A stretch of DNA of 64,000 nt, taken from assembly GCA_963782495.1 (NCBI GenBank), contig CAWAJU010000009.1, positions 124,001-188,000 on the forward strand, read 5' to 3'. Positions 53,449-62,010 of the stretch are shown here, one piece after another. The stretch's first letter is position 1. The number at the start of each line of letters is the position of its first letter. The notes beneath the pieces are model-generated. The model saw only the letters and a program-made list of their open reading frames with translations. It ran no database searches and was not told the origin of the DNA. The DNA comes from DASQBT01 sp963782495. Its GTDB lineage: Bacteria; Pseudomonadota; Gammaproteobacteria; Burkholderiales; Thiobacillaceae. The position numbers and the translations under genes are program-made.

Positions 53449-54462
53449 ATGCCTCATTCTGCTGGGCTTTTCCCTTACATCGAGCCTCGTTGCCAGGGCT
53501 TTCTGCAAGTTGACGAACTGCATCGCATCTACTGGGAGGAATCCGGCAACCCTGGCGGCATGCCCGTGCTCTTCATCCACGGTGGTCCGGGTTCCGGGAC
53601 ATCGCCAAACCAGCGCAGGTTCTTTGACCCCCTTCATTACCGCATCATACTTTTCGACCAGCGCGGATCAGGCCATTCGACGCCCTATGGCGAGTTGAGG
53701 GATAACACCACGCTGCATCTGATTGCCGACATCGAGTCGCTGCGTGAAACCCTGGGTGTTGATCGCTGGCTCGTATTTGGCGGCTCCTGGGGCTCCACAC
53801 TCGCGCTGGCCTACGGCGAAGCCCATCCGGACCACTGCCTGGGTTTCGTGTTGCGTGGCATATTCTTGTGTCGCCGGCAGGAACTCGAATGGTTTCTTTA
53901 TGGCCTTCGCACTTTGTTCCCGGAAGCGTGGCGTGATTTCGTTGCACCCATTCCCGCAGCGGAGCAGGCAAATCTCCTGGGGGCCTACTACCGGCGCCTC
54001 ATCGATCCAGATCCCGCCATCCATATGCCTGCTGCACGCGCCTGGGCTGGCTATGAAGCACGCTGCTCCACCTTGCTTCCCAATGAGCAGCTCGTCGAGA
54101 GCTTTGAATCGGATCAAATCGCCTTGTCGCTGGCGCGCATCGAGGCACACTTTTTCATGCACGATATCTTCCTTCCGCAAGACAGCCTGCTGGAAAACCT
54201 CGAACGCATTCGCCACCTGCCCGCCGTGATTGTCCAGGGTCGCTATGACGCGGTCTGTCCCATCGTCACGGCCGATGAGCTGGCTCGCGCATGGCCGCAT
54301 GCCTTTTATGAAATTGTCGATAATGCGGGACACTCCGCATTCGAACCGGGAATCGCTCGCGCTCTGGTGCAGGCAACGGAGGCTTTCAAGGACTTGCTTG
54401 CCAGAGCAGGGGCGGGGACCAAGAAGAGGGTTGGGAAGCGCAATTCCGCATCCCAGAAATAG
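53449..54462 (+). CDS. pip: Proline iminopeptidase
   Basis: 337 residues of the alpha/beta hydrolase fold, peptidase family S33. The oxyanion loop is VLFIHGGPGSGTSP, the nucleophile elbow FGGSWGSTLALAYGE, the acid likely in VQGRYDAVCP and the His in VDNAGHSAFEP. It frees N-terminal proline from peptides in the cytoplasm. The start is the ATG at 53449; an N-terminal extension is not expected. Convergent with the cytochrome genes. Confidence 0.93.
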   Translation: MPHSAGLFPYIEPRCQGFLQVDELHRIYWEESGNPGGMPVLFIHGGPGSGTSPNQRRFFDPLHYRIILFDQRGSGHSTPYGELRDNTTLHLIADIESLRETLGVDRWLVFGGSWGSTLALAYGEAHPDHCLGFVLRGIFLCRRQELEWFLYGLRTLFPEAWRDFVAPIPAAEQANLLGAYYRRLIDPDPAIHMPAARAWAGYEARCSTLLPNEQLVESFESDQIALSLARIEAHFFMHDIFLPQDSLLENLERIRHLPAVIVQGRYDAVCPIVTADELARAWPHAFYEIVDNAGHSAFEPGIARALVQATEAFKDLLARAGAGTKKRVGKRNSASQK

Positions 54463-54464
54463 GC

Positions 54465-54492
54465 CAAAAAAACGGGCGCCTCAGCGCCCGTT
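54465..54492 (-). terminator. Rho-independent terminator of the cytochrome operon
   Basis: AACGGGCGC-CTCA-GCGCCCGTT is a 9-bp perfect stem with a 4-nt loop. On the minus strand it is followed by six T, 20 nt after the stop of the cytochrome gene. On the plus strand there is no T-run, so it mainly serves the minus strand. Confidence 0.88.
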
Positions 54493-54511
54493 CCTCTCAT
54501 TTGCCTTTGGC

Positions 54512-55309
54512 TTAGCAAACATCACAGTCTGCAGCGCCTTCCATGGTGGGTACCGCGCCGCCGGACGCTTGCAGTTCAGCCGGTGGTTTATACAGCCACA
54601 TCTGATACATGGAAGTAACCCACTGCACTGCGAAGGACAGGCCCATCAGGGCACCGCTGATGATCACCGTCACTGCGAGCCCGGGCCAGAACTTGGTCAG
54701 ATACCATGACCCGATGTCCATGATGATGGCCAAGAAGGGCAGCACGATCACCGTGCACTTGAACCACAAGGGTTTGACGTAGGCGTGAGTAAATACGCTG
54801 CTGACAATAAAGAAAATGAAAGTCAGGCCGAACAGGTGAATGTGTGACACCCTGACCAGGGTGGCAATGCTCATGCCCGTATCCTTGCTCACCATCTGCG
54901 ACACGCCGTCCCAGGTGGTAAGGTTCGGCCGGTGCGGATCGGAGCCGTTGTGACAGGCAATGCAACGGTTGTCCATGATGGGCTTGACCTTTTGTTCCCA
55001 GCCTTCCTTGCTTGCGTCGCTCGCTGCCCAGGTCAAAATGACTTTGCGCTCGTCCGCCGGAAGCATGCTCTGCATGGGCCCCATCAGAGCGGTCTCCAAT
55101 CGAGTGGAACCCTGCTTGCCGCTGTAGGCAATACGCAAGTCGGCGACGGTGAGCCCCGACTTGCCATCCAGCCCGGTGTGGGTCTCGAAGATCTGAATCA
55201 TTGCGAACAGATAACCCACCCCGAGGGTCAACAAGGCCATGGAGTAAACCAACCGTTGGGACAGCGGCAGATGGCTAAAATGCAACGCGTAGTTACTTCT
55301 TGCAGTCAT
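54512..55309 (-). CDS. Membrane-bound c-type cytochrome protein
   Basis: 265 residues. A first membrane helix (LVYSMALLTLGVGYLFAMIQ), a periplasmic loop of about 110 residues with one heme site CIACH, then three more helices (HIHLFGLTFIFFIVSSVFTH with several His; TVIVLPFLAIIMDIGSWYL; VTVIISGALMGLSFAVQWV) and an unusual Cys-rich end (CDVC). The layout suggests a quinol- or partner-linked membrane electron carrier. Start ATG 55309 gives MTARSNYALHF; a longer frame exists. Downstream of the lipoprotein cytochrome by 54 nt. Confidence 0.8.
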   Translation of the reverse strand: MTARSNYALHFSHLPLSQRLVYSMALLTLGVGYLFAMIQIFETHTGLDGKSGLTVADLRIAYSGKQGSTRLETALMGPMQSMLPADERKVILTWAASDASKEGWEQKVKPIMDNRCIACHNGSDPHRPNLTTWDGVSQMVSKDTGMSIATLVRVSHIHLFGLTFIFFIVSSVFTHAYVKPLWFKCTVIVLPFLAIIMDIGSWYLTKFWPGLAVTVIISGALMGLSFAVQWVTSMYQMWLYKPPAELQASGGAVPTMEGAADCDVC

Positions 55310-55363
55310 AATGGTTGTCTTCCCATTCAAATTTGGTTTGAGCAAAATGGCGTTAACATGCCT

Positions 55364-55744
55364 CTAGTTGTTCTTGGCACCCTGATCGATCCAGTTTTTG
55401 ATCAAGTCCACATCCTCGCCTGACAGCGGCTCCCGGTTGTGCGGCATGCGAATGGAAGGATCGGCCTTCCCGGCTACCAGTAGGTAAAGCGAACTGGAAA
55501 CGGCCGAACCGGGCTTCACCACGGGTCCGAACTTGGTTCCCGCCATGAGCGAGTCATAGCTGTCCAGTCGCAAGCCTGACTTGCCATAGCCCTGGCCCGC
55601 AGCCTTATGGCACTCCACGCAATGCTGGTCGAGAATAGGTTTCACTTGCGAGGTAAAACTTACAACTGCTTCCTTTTCCTTATGGCTGCACGCACTCAGG
55701 GTGGCAACTACGGCGGCGGCTAGCGCCACGTAGAGAGTTTTCAT
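55364..55744 (-). CDS. Lipoprotein c-type cytochrome
   Basis: 126 residues. Lipoprotein signal TLYVALAAAVVATLSAC with the lipobox Cys, then one heme site CVECH in SFTSQVKPILDQHCVECHKA and a probable axial Met in SIRMPHNREPLSGEDVDLIK. This resembles the planctomycete-type cytochrome C domain. It precedes the membrane cytochrome gene in the same operon, so the two probably form an electron-transfer pair. Confidence 0.85.
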   Translation of the reverse strand: MKTLYVALAAAVVATLSACSHKEKEAVVSFTSQVKPILDQHCVECHKAAGQGYGKSGLRLDSYDSLMAGTKFGPVVKPGSAVSSSLYLLVAGKADPSIRMPHNREPLSGEDVDLIKNWIDQGAKNN

Positions 55745-55906
55745 TGTTTGCTCCGATTCTTCTAATTTAGAGGACCGATTTATCCTAATATTAAAGGTGT
55801 GTTTACGCAAGCCAGTGAATCCGGTAAGCAGTTACTTCGCCGGCCGCAACATGCGAATATTCAACTGCGTCGGGGTGCGCCCGCCTCGCCCTTTCACCCA
55901 CCTGAA

Positions 55907-56770
55907 ATGAGTCTCTCGCGCTACGTCTTTGATGCCACTGCGAACAATTTTTCCACGCTTGTAGTGGAAAACTCGCGCCGCGGTTTGGTCTTGGTCTTTT
56001 TCTGGACGCCCAAGGCCGGACCCTGCATGGTCTTAATGCCACGCCTGGTCAAGCTCGCCACTGAGTATGCCGGAAGGTTTCTGCTGGCCATGTTCAACAC
56101 CGATGAAATGGGCGCGCTGGCCCGGCGAATCGGGGTGACGAGCGTGCCGACGGTCAAGTTCTTCCGTCAGGGCGAAGTGGTGCACACCATTCATGGCGCG
56201 GAACCGGACAGCACCTTTCATCAGGCGCTCAAGCAATTCATTGCCGATGATGCCGAGCGCGTCTACAACCAGGGACTGGTAGCCTGGCAGGCCGGCGACT
56301 TGAATCAAGCACGCCAGCTTCTGGCCCAGGCGGCGCTGGACAGTCCGGACAATCCTGCCATTCCCCGCGACCTGGCAAAGATCCTTTGGGCCAGCGGCGA
56401 ACAGGAACAGGCAGTGAATCTGCTGCGCAGCCTGCCCGACGCGCTCAAGTCCCGGGCCGAGATTGAGGCCCTTCTGAGTCATCTGCTGCTCGCCCACACC
56501 GCCCAGACCGCCCCCGAAATTGCCAGCCTGCACGCATTGCTGGAAAGCGAACCGGATAATCTGGTCGCGCGATTTCAGCTGGCAGCGCGCTTCCTTGGCG
56601 CGGACCAGGTGGAGCTCGCCCTGCAGGAGTTGCTGGAAATCGTGCAGCGAGACAGGACCTGGCAGGGTGGCCAAGCCCACAAGACCGTGATCCATGTGCT
56701 GGACTGGTTAGGCCCTGATCATCCGCTGGTGCCTCGCTACCGCCAGGCCCTGGCAAGCAGCCTTCACTAG
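55907..56770 (+). CDS. Thioredoxin-like TPR co-chaperone (YbbN/CnoX-like)
   Basis: 287 residues. The thioredoxin domain (1-110) has VFFWTPKAGPCMVLMPRLVK, where the usual CGPC lacks its first Cys (AGPC), so it cannot act as a dithiol reductase. The rest is TPR-like helices (GDLNQARQLLAQAALDSPDN; LHALLESEPDNLVARFQLAA). This is the CnoX/YbbN architecture, a chlorine- or oxidation-activated holdase working with GroEL and DnaK. The ATG at 55907 gives the family start MSLSRYVFDAT. Confidence 0.88.
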   Translation: MSLSRYVFDATANNFSTLVVENSRRGLVLVFFWTPKAGPCMVLMPRLVKLATEYAGRFLLAMFNTDEMGALARRIGVTSVPTVKFFRQGEVVHTIHGAEPDSTFHQALKQFIADDAERVYNQGLVAWQAGDLNQARQLLAQAALDSPDNPAIPRDLAKILWASGEQEQAVNLLRSLPDALKSRAEIEALLSHLLLAHTAQTAPEIASLHALLESEPDNLVARFQLAARFLGADQVELALQELLEIVQRDRTWQGGQAHKTVIHVLDWLGPDHPLVPRYRQALASSLH

Positions 56771-56797
56771 CTGCATGCGCATTCCCGTGTCCTTGCC

Positions 56798-57526
56798 GTG
56801 AACTTTGATCACCCTGCCTTTGACCCATATCGGCCGCTGCTGGTCCGTCTGCCGCAAGGCCGGCTGCCCACCCCGATCGAGCTGAGCAAGCTGGCCAAGG
56901 ACATCGGCCGACCTCTTCGATTCAGGGAAACGACAAGTTCGCTTTCCGCCTGCGACTATGAGCAGGGCATTTTGGAGTCGGGTGCCATTCCCACCCGGCC
57001 TGACAATCTGCATGACTACATGAACGCACTGGTATGGCTGGGCTTTCCCCGCATCAAGGCAAGCTTGAACCGGGCCCATTGCCGAACCCTGACAGACAAC
57101 CCGACCGAGGCGAAGCGGCGCAGCCCCAGGCGCGATGCCATGACACTGCTGGATGAGAGCGGCGTGCTGGTATTCACCGAAGATGAAGCGGTGCTTCCGT
57201 TGCTTGCCACGCGCCGCTGGCAAGATTTGTTCATTGAAAGACGCCAGTCACTAGTTGATCACAACCCGTTTCTTCTGATCGGCCACGCGGTCCTGGAAAA
57301 GCTGCTCAATCCTTACCCGTCCGTTACGGCAAAATGCCTGGTCATTTCCGCACGACCGGAAACTCTCGCGGACGCGGATGCGCTTGCCGCACTTGCGCTT
57401 GAACACATCGTCACCCCCAAGCAGCTTCCACCTTTGCCAGTGGCCGGAATTCCCGGTTGGCATCCGCTTAACGACAAGCCCGCCTTTTATGACAACAGAA
57501 GCATCTTCCGTCCCCTGGCTCAGTGA
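56798..57526 (+). CDS. DUF3025-family protein
   Basis: 242 residues from a GTG. NFDHPAFDPYRPLLVRLPQG at the start, NLHDYMNALVWLGFPRIKAS in the middle and HNPFLLIGHAVLEKLLNPYP mark the DUF3025 family of proteobacteria, function unknown. It is 27 nt after the co-chaperone gene and overlaps the oxygenase gene by 38 nt, so the three form an operon. Confidence 0.82.
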   Translation: MNFDHPAFDPYRPLLVRLPQGRLPTPIELSKLAKDIGRPLRFRETTSSLSACDYEQGILESGAIPTRPDNLHDYMNALVWLGFPRIKASLNRAHCRTLTDNPTEAKRRSPRRDAMTLLDESGVLVFTEDEAVLPLLATRRWQDLFIERRQSLVDHNPFLLIGHAVLEKLLNPYPSVTAKCLVISARPETLADADALAALALEHIVTPKQLPPLPVAGIPGWHPLNDKPAFYDNRSIFRPLAQ

Positions 57527-58118
57527 AAACCATCTGCTGCAGTTTGGCGAAGATCTCGCGCGGGTTGGCTACAGCATCCAGCCGCAGGGCCTGGATCCGG
57601 CAAACTGTGCACGCTTGCTTGGAGAGGCTCGCAGACTGGATGCGTCAGGCCGGCTTCGTCCCGCCGGGATCGGTCTCGGGGGCGCTGAAGTTCCCTCGAT
57701 CCGCGGCGATCGCATCCTGTGGCTGGAGCCATGTCTTGCACCGGCCACCGATGAGTATCTCCGCACAGCAGAACACCTGCGTCTGCAACTGAACCGCCGG
57801 CTGTATCTCGGCCTGGTGGAATACGAGGGTCATCTGGCCTGCTACGGTCCGGGCGCGGGCTACCGCAAACACCTTGACCGGATCCAGGGAACGGATGCGC
57901 GGGTGCTTACGCTAATTGCCTATTTGAATCCGGACTGGAGCCAATCCGACGGGGGGCAGCTGCGTCTGTATCTGCCCGACGGCAATACCGTGGACATCAT
58001 GCCGAACGCCGGAACCCTGGTTGCATTCCTGGCCGAAGACCACTGGCACGAGGTTCTGCCAAGCTGGCGCGAACGATGGGCGATTACCGGCTGGTTCCGC
58101 CAGGCGGCGCTCGCCTAA
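57489..58118 (+). CDS. 2-oxoglutarate/Fe(II)-dependent oxygenase
   Basis: 209 residues from an ATG inside the end of the previous gene. The double-stranded beta-helix iron site is HxD in YRKHLDRIQGTD with a distal His in DHWHEVLPSWRERW and the Arg that binds 2-oxoglutarate in ERWAITGWF. This is the P4H-type (PF13640-like) family; such proteins hydroxylate prolyl or other residues in proteins, or small molecules. The target is unknown. Confidence 0.87.
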   Translation: MTTEASSVPWLSENHLLQFGEDLARVGYSIQPQGLDPANCARLLGEARRLDASGRLRPAGIGLGGAEVPSIRGDRILWLEPCLAPATDEYLRTAEHLRLQLNRRLYLGLVEYEGHLACYGPGAGYRKHLDRIQGTDARVLTLIAYLNPDWSQSDGGQLRLYLPDGNTVDIMPNAGTLVAFLAEDHWHEVLPSWRERWAITGWFRQAALA

Positions 58119-58138
58119 CCGGCACATCAAGCCGGTGA

Positions 58139-58501
58139 TCAGGCGGTCGCCAACGCTGCGTCGGCAAGCCAGGCCTGGGCCGTTTCAAGATCGTCGAACA
58201 GTCGAATGTCCGCCTTCACGAACAAGCGGCTGATCCAGGTACTCCATGCCACCCACTCATCATCCGTAAGGATGGCGATGCGGCCGAAATCAGTCGGATG
58301 CTGACGCGAGAATTTCAATTCTTCCCATGCGACGTCCATGCTGAAGGACAACATGTCACGCAGGTCGAACAACAGATTTACCACGCCCTGGAACTTGATG
58401 CCGTAGAGCACCGCTTCTTCAAATTCCTTGTAGTCGTCCAGGCTGAACGCGCCCATGACCGTGACAGAAACGAGATCGCTCTTGACCGACAGACTGATCA
58501 T
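58139..58501 (-). CDS. SpoIIAA-like (STAS-type) protein
   Basis: 120 residues, SpoIIAA-like fold: ISLSVKSDLVSVTVMGAFSL, VNLLFDLRDMLSFSMDVAWE, FGRIAILTDDEWVAWSTWIS, IRLFDDLETAQAWL. ATG 58501 follows GGAG at a good distance; a GTG at 58513 is also open. Function unknown, possibly a lipid- or protein-binding regulator. Confidence 0.78.
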   Translation of the reverse strand: MISLSVKSDLVSVTVMGAFSLDDYKEFEEAVLYGIKFQGVVNLLFDLRDMLSFSMDVAWEELKFSRQHPTDFGRIAILTDDEWVAWSTWISRLFVKADIRLFDDLETAQAWLADAALATA

Positions 58502-58562
58502 CTTGAACTCCACTGGTTCTCTTCAATGAACTCAATATAGGCTCGCGCAGCGCCGCTCGCTA

Positions 58563-59426
58563 CTAGCGGTTGCCAACCGGATCGGATGTCGCGCGGGTGG
58601 CAAACAGACCCGCTGCGACGATCAGGCCTATACCGCCCCAGGATCGCGCACTGAGCCCCTCATGGAACAGCAAGCCGCCATAGATCGCGGAGAACCCCAC
58701 GGTCGCGTAGGCAAGACTGCCCACTACCAGCGTTCGGCCAAGACGGTAAGCCCGGGTCATGGCCAGTTGCGCAAGGGTGGCGGTGGCGCCTATCCCCAAT
58801 AACAATGGCAACTGCCTGACTGACGGCCAGCGTGCACCCTGCCATGCCATCCAGGCTGCTGCGCCCAAGGAAGAAATCAGGGCGAAATAGAACACTACCC
58901 GCCAGTCCGGCTCGCCCAGCCGCCCCAGGGCGCGTACATTAAGGTAAGCCACCGCAGCCAGCAGCCCGGAGGCCAGTCCCATCCACATCGCCCAACCATT
59001 CTGATTCGCCATGCCGGACCCGAGCAGAACAACGACACCGATAAACCCCAGGACGACGGCGAGCCCCAGCGTCCAGGCTTGGCGTTCCCCAAGCCAGAGG
59101 GTGGTGATCAGCGCAAGAAACAGTGGAGCAGTGTAATTGAGGGTTACGGCAGTCGGCAGAGGCAGGTGCGCGACCGCGTAGAAAAACAAGGCCAGGGCAG
59201 CAAAACCCGCCAAGGCGCGATGCAAGTGGGCGCGCCAGTGCACAGTGACCAAGGCGGAGATCCATCTGCCGGTGCGCAGCAATATAATGAAATAGATCGC
59301 CACCAGGCCAAACACCGAGCGGTAGAACACCAGTTCGGTGCTGGAGAAGTCAACGGCAGCGATCTTGACCAGTGCGCCCATCACCCCGAACAAGGCCGCG
59401 GCCACAAGCATCCAGGAAGATTTCAT
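58563..59426 (-). CDS. EamA/RhaT-type drug/metabolite exporter
   Basis: 287 residues with ten hydrophobic helices in two EamA repeats (VAAALFGVMGALVKIAAVDF; ALTLNYTAPLFLALITTLWL-like middle; AYATVGFSAIYGGLLFHEGL end). Inner-membrane carrier of amino acids, purines or similar metabolites; the direction and substrate are not predictable. Confidence 0.88.
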   Translation of the reverse strand: MKSSWMLVAAALFGVMGALVKIAAVDFSSTELVFYRSVFGLVAIYFIILLRTGRWISALVTVHWRAHLHRALAGFAALALFFYAVAHLPLPTAVTLNYTAPLFLALITTLWLGERQAWTLGLAVVLGFIGVVVLLGSGMANQNGWAMWMGLASGLLAAVAYLNVRALGRLGEPDWRVVFYFALISSLGAAAWMAWQGARWPSVRQLPLLLGIGATATLAQLAMTRAYRLGRTLVVGSLAYATVGFSAIYGGLLFHEGLSARSWGGIGLIVAAGLFATRATSDPVGNR

Positions 59427-59578
59427 GCCTGGGCGACTCGAAGATGGAATTTGCTATGCGACGGCAACAGAGGGCTCTGGGGTAAAGCAAGGCGAATCAA
59501 CGGGAAGGAGTCTCATGCGTGATCTAGCCCCAGCCCTCCGACGCCTCGTCCCGCTCTGTGTTGGTCATCTTCTTGGAA

Positions 59579-60694
59579 TTATCCAAGGTGCGGCTCGATC
59601 TGTTTGCGCAGGAACTCATGAAAATGAACCATGCCATCCTCGTATGGAGATTGATAGGGACCCACCTCGATGATGCCTTGCCGATACAGCGACCGGCGCC
59701 CGTCATGCATGCGCTGGGCAATTTCGTGATCCTCTTCCGCAGTCTCCACATAGGCCGCCTGTTCGGCTTCGATGAACTCGCGCTCGAACAGGACGATGTC
59801 TTCCGGGTAGTAGAATTCGACGACATTGACGCAGGATTCCACACCGGTTGGCACGACCGCCGAGATCACCAGAACGTTCGGGTACCACTCCACCATGATA
59901 TTGGGATAATAGGTCAGCCAGATGGCGCCCTGAGCCGGCAGTTCGCCGTTGCTGTAATTGAGCACCGCGTCGTGCCATTTGCGGTATGTCGGCGAACCTG
60001 ATTTCGCGAGTTTGTTATTCACTCCGACCGTCTGCACCGAATACCATTCGCCATACTCCCAGCGCAGGTCATCGCAGGTTACGAAGTTCCCCAGACCCGG
60101 ATGGAAGGGCTCGACGTGATAGTCCTCCAAGTAGACTTCGATGAAGGTCTTCCAGTTGTAGGGTACATGTTCCACCCAGACGCGATCGAGCTCGTAGCCG
60201 GAGAAATCCAAGTTCTTGACCACGCCCAGCTTGGCCAGATCCAGCGCAACATTGCGCGGGCCCGAAAACAGCAGCCCGTTCCAGTTCTGCAACGGTGTTG
60301 ACGCAAGCTTGAGGCAGGGCCTTTCGGCAAAATGCGGCGCGCCGATCAACTCCCCTTCCAGGTTGTAGGTCCAGCGATGGACCGGGCAGACAATACTGCC
60401 GCCCGGCAGCTGGCCACGTCCCTTGAGCATCATCGCCTGGCGATGACGACAGATGTTGGAAAGCAGTTCGATGCCTGCGTGGCTGCGGACTAGAACCTTG
60501 CCACCGTCGAACCCCTCCACCACATGGTAATCCCCGACTTCCGGGACCATGAGCTCATGTCCGACGTAGCCGGGGCCAGCGGCAAAAAGTAAATTTTGTT
60601 CGAGCGCGTAAATGTTCGGGTCCAGATACCAGGACACCGGAAGCTGAGGCTTTGCTTTGGACAGCGCAGAAACAGAATCAGCGAGATAAGACAT
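59579..60694 (-). CDS. Rieske-type aromatic-ring-hydroxylating oxygenase, alpha-like subunit
   Basis: 371 residues. The Rieske cluster site is CRHRQAMML...IVCPVHRW (C-x-H ... C-x2-H) and the catalytic domain has the iron-site HVEPFHPG (H-x4-H). Such enzymes oxygenate rings, betaines or similar compounds and need a reductase; none is encoded here. The start is MSYLADSVSALSK at 60694; the longer frame upstream is weakly supported. Substrate not predictable. Confidence 0.9.
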   Translation of the reverse strand: MSYLADSVSALSKAKPQLPVSWYLDPNIYALEQNLLFAAGPGYVGHELMVPEVGDYHVVEGFDGGKVLVRSHAGIELLSNICRHRQAMMLKGRGQLPGGSIVCPVHRWTYNLEGELIGAPHFAERPCLKLASTPLQNWNGLLFSGPRNVALDLAKLGVVKNLDFSGYELDRVWVEHVPYNWKTFIEVYLEDYHVEPFHPGLGNFVTCDDLRWEYGEWYSVQTVGVNNKLAKSGSPTYRKWHDAVLNYSNGELPAQGAIWLTYYPNIMVEWYPNVLVISAVVPTGVESCVNVVEFYYPEDIVLFEREFIEAEQAAYVETAEEDHEIAQRMHDGRRSLYRQGIIEVGPYQSPYEDGMVHFHEFLRKQIEPHLG

Positions 60695-60883
60695 CCCGAC
60701 CCACCCTATTCCAGTACCGAAAACGGACTTGAAATGAAAAACCCCCACAAACGTGAGGGAGCTTGCATGAACTATACCATGCGCCTCCCGAACCGGGAGA
60801 GGCATTTTTGATTAATTTCGAAACCGTGTCCCTAATACGCGCTTTTTGCTAAAGTACTGGGCTTCCCCCGCCCGCGTAAACAC

Positions 60884-61123
60884 ATGAGCAAAATCAAGGC
60901 CGCTCCGCCCAGGAATTATGAATCTGCCGTGGCGGAGCTGGAAAAAATCGTTGCCTCCATGGAATCCGGCAAGCTCAGCCTGGAAGATTCCCTGACCGCG
61001 TATCAACGCGGCGCGGAACTTCTTGCATACTGCCGCGAGCAGCTTTCGGCGGCGGAACAAAAGGTCCAGGTCCTCGAACATGGCGTCCTGAAGCCATTCC
61101 TCAGTGCAAGCAGTGATGAATAG
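60884..61123 (+). CDS. xseB: Exodeoxyribonuclease VII small subunit
   Basis: 79 residues, typical length. NYESAVAELEKIVASMESGK, LSLEDSLTAYQRGAELLAYC and QLSAAEQKVQVLE are the family. XseB with XseA degrades single-stranded DNA. It overlaps the following ispA gene, the usual order in proteobacteria. A short hairpin precedes it in the 190-nt gap. Confidence 0.93.
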   Translation: MSKIKAAPPRNYESAVAELEKIVASMESGKLSLEDSLTAYQRGAELLAYCREQLSAAEQKVQVLEHGVLKPFLSASSDE

Positions 61124-62009
61124 CGAGTTCACAGCCTGGGTGAATGCACGCCAGGCGCGCATGGAAACGGTTCTGGACGGTGCGTTGCCTGATTCCGCTC
61201 ATGGACCCAAGAGATTGCACGATGCCATGCGCTACGCCGTGTTGGGCGGTGGCAAACGGGTACGTCCGCTGTTGGCGTTCGCTGCGGGCGAAGCTGCCGG
61301 TGCCGGCGCGGATCAGGTGGAAAGAGCCGCGGCAGCAGTGGAGCTGATTCACGCCTACTCGCTGGTGCATGATGATATGCCCCCCATGGACAATGATGTG
61401 TTGCGCCGCGGCAAGCCTACGGTCCATGTGGAATTCGACGAGGCCAGCGCTTTACTCGTTGGCGACGCCCTGCAAAGCCTGGCTTTTGAGGTGTTGGCCG
61501 ACACTGGGTCCACGCAAGATCCAATCATCCGGCTGCAAATGATCAAATTGCTTGCCCAGGCGGCCGGCTCAAGAGGCATGGCGGGCGGACAGGCAGTTGA
61601 CCTCGACAGCGTTGGACAGGCCCTGTCCTTACCCGAGCTGGAATTCATGCACATCCTCAAGACCGGCGCGTTGATCCGTGCCTCGGTCCAGTTGGGCGCC
61701 ATGTGCGGCAATCCCGAGATCGAGACGAAACAAAATGCGCTTGACCGCTATGCGAAATGCATCGGGCTGGCCTATCAGGTAGTGGATGACGTACTCGATG
61801 CCAATTCCTCTACTGCAACCTTGGGCAAGACCGCGGGCAAGGATGCAGTTCAGATGAAACCGACCTATGTCAGCCTGCTGGGACTGGCGCCCGCCAAAGC
61901 GCTGGCCGAGTCCCTGCACCAGGATGCCAGGCAGGCGTTGACCCTGTTTGGAGATGAGGCAATCCGGCTGCGGGAGTTGGCTGATTACATCATTCAACGG
62001 ACTCATTGA
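61116..62009 (+). CDS. ispA: Farnesyl diphosphate synthase
   Basis: 297 residues. First Asp-rich motif LVHDDMPPMDND, second DDVLDANSST, with KTGALIRASVQLGA. It condenses IPP with DMAPP and GPP to FPP. Start ATG 61116 overlaps the xseB stop; a GTG at 61104 is also open. It is followed by dxs, so isoprenoid supply is co-regulated. Confidence 0.95.
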   Translation: MNSEFTAWVNARQARMETVLDGALPDSAHGPKRLHDAMRYAVLGGGKRVRPLLAFAAGEAAGAGADQVERAAAAVELIHAYSLVHDDMPPMDNDVLRRGKPTVHVEFDEASALLVGDALQSLAFEVLADTGSTQDPIIRLQMIKLLAQAAGSRGMAGGQAVDLDSVGQALSLPELEFMHILKTGALIRASVQLGAMCGNPEIETKQNALDRYAKCIGLAYQVVDDVLDANSSTATLGKTAGKDAVQMKPTYVSLLGLAPAKALAESLHQDARQALTLFGDEAIRLRELADYIIQRTH

Positions 62010-62010
62010 T

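Noticed and set aside
60770..60815. Hairpin GCCTCCCG/CGGGAGAGGC followed by T-run
   Set aside because: It lies upstream of both divergent genes with no plus-strand gene before it, and the stem is bulged; not a clear terminator.
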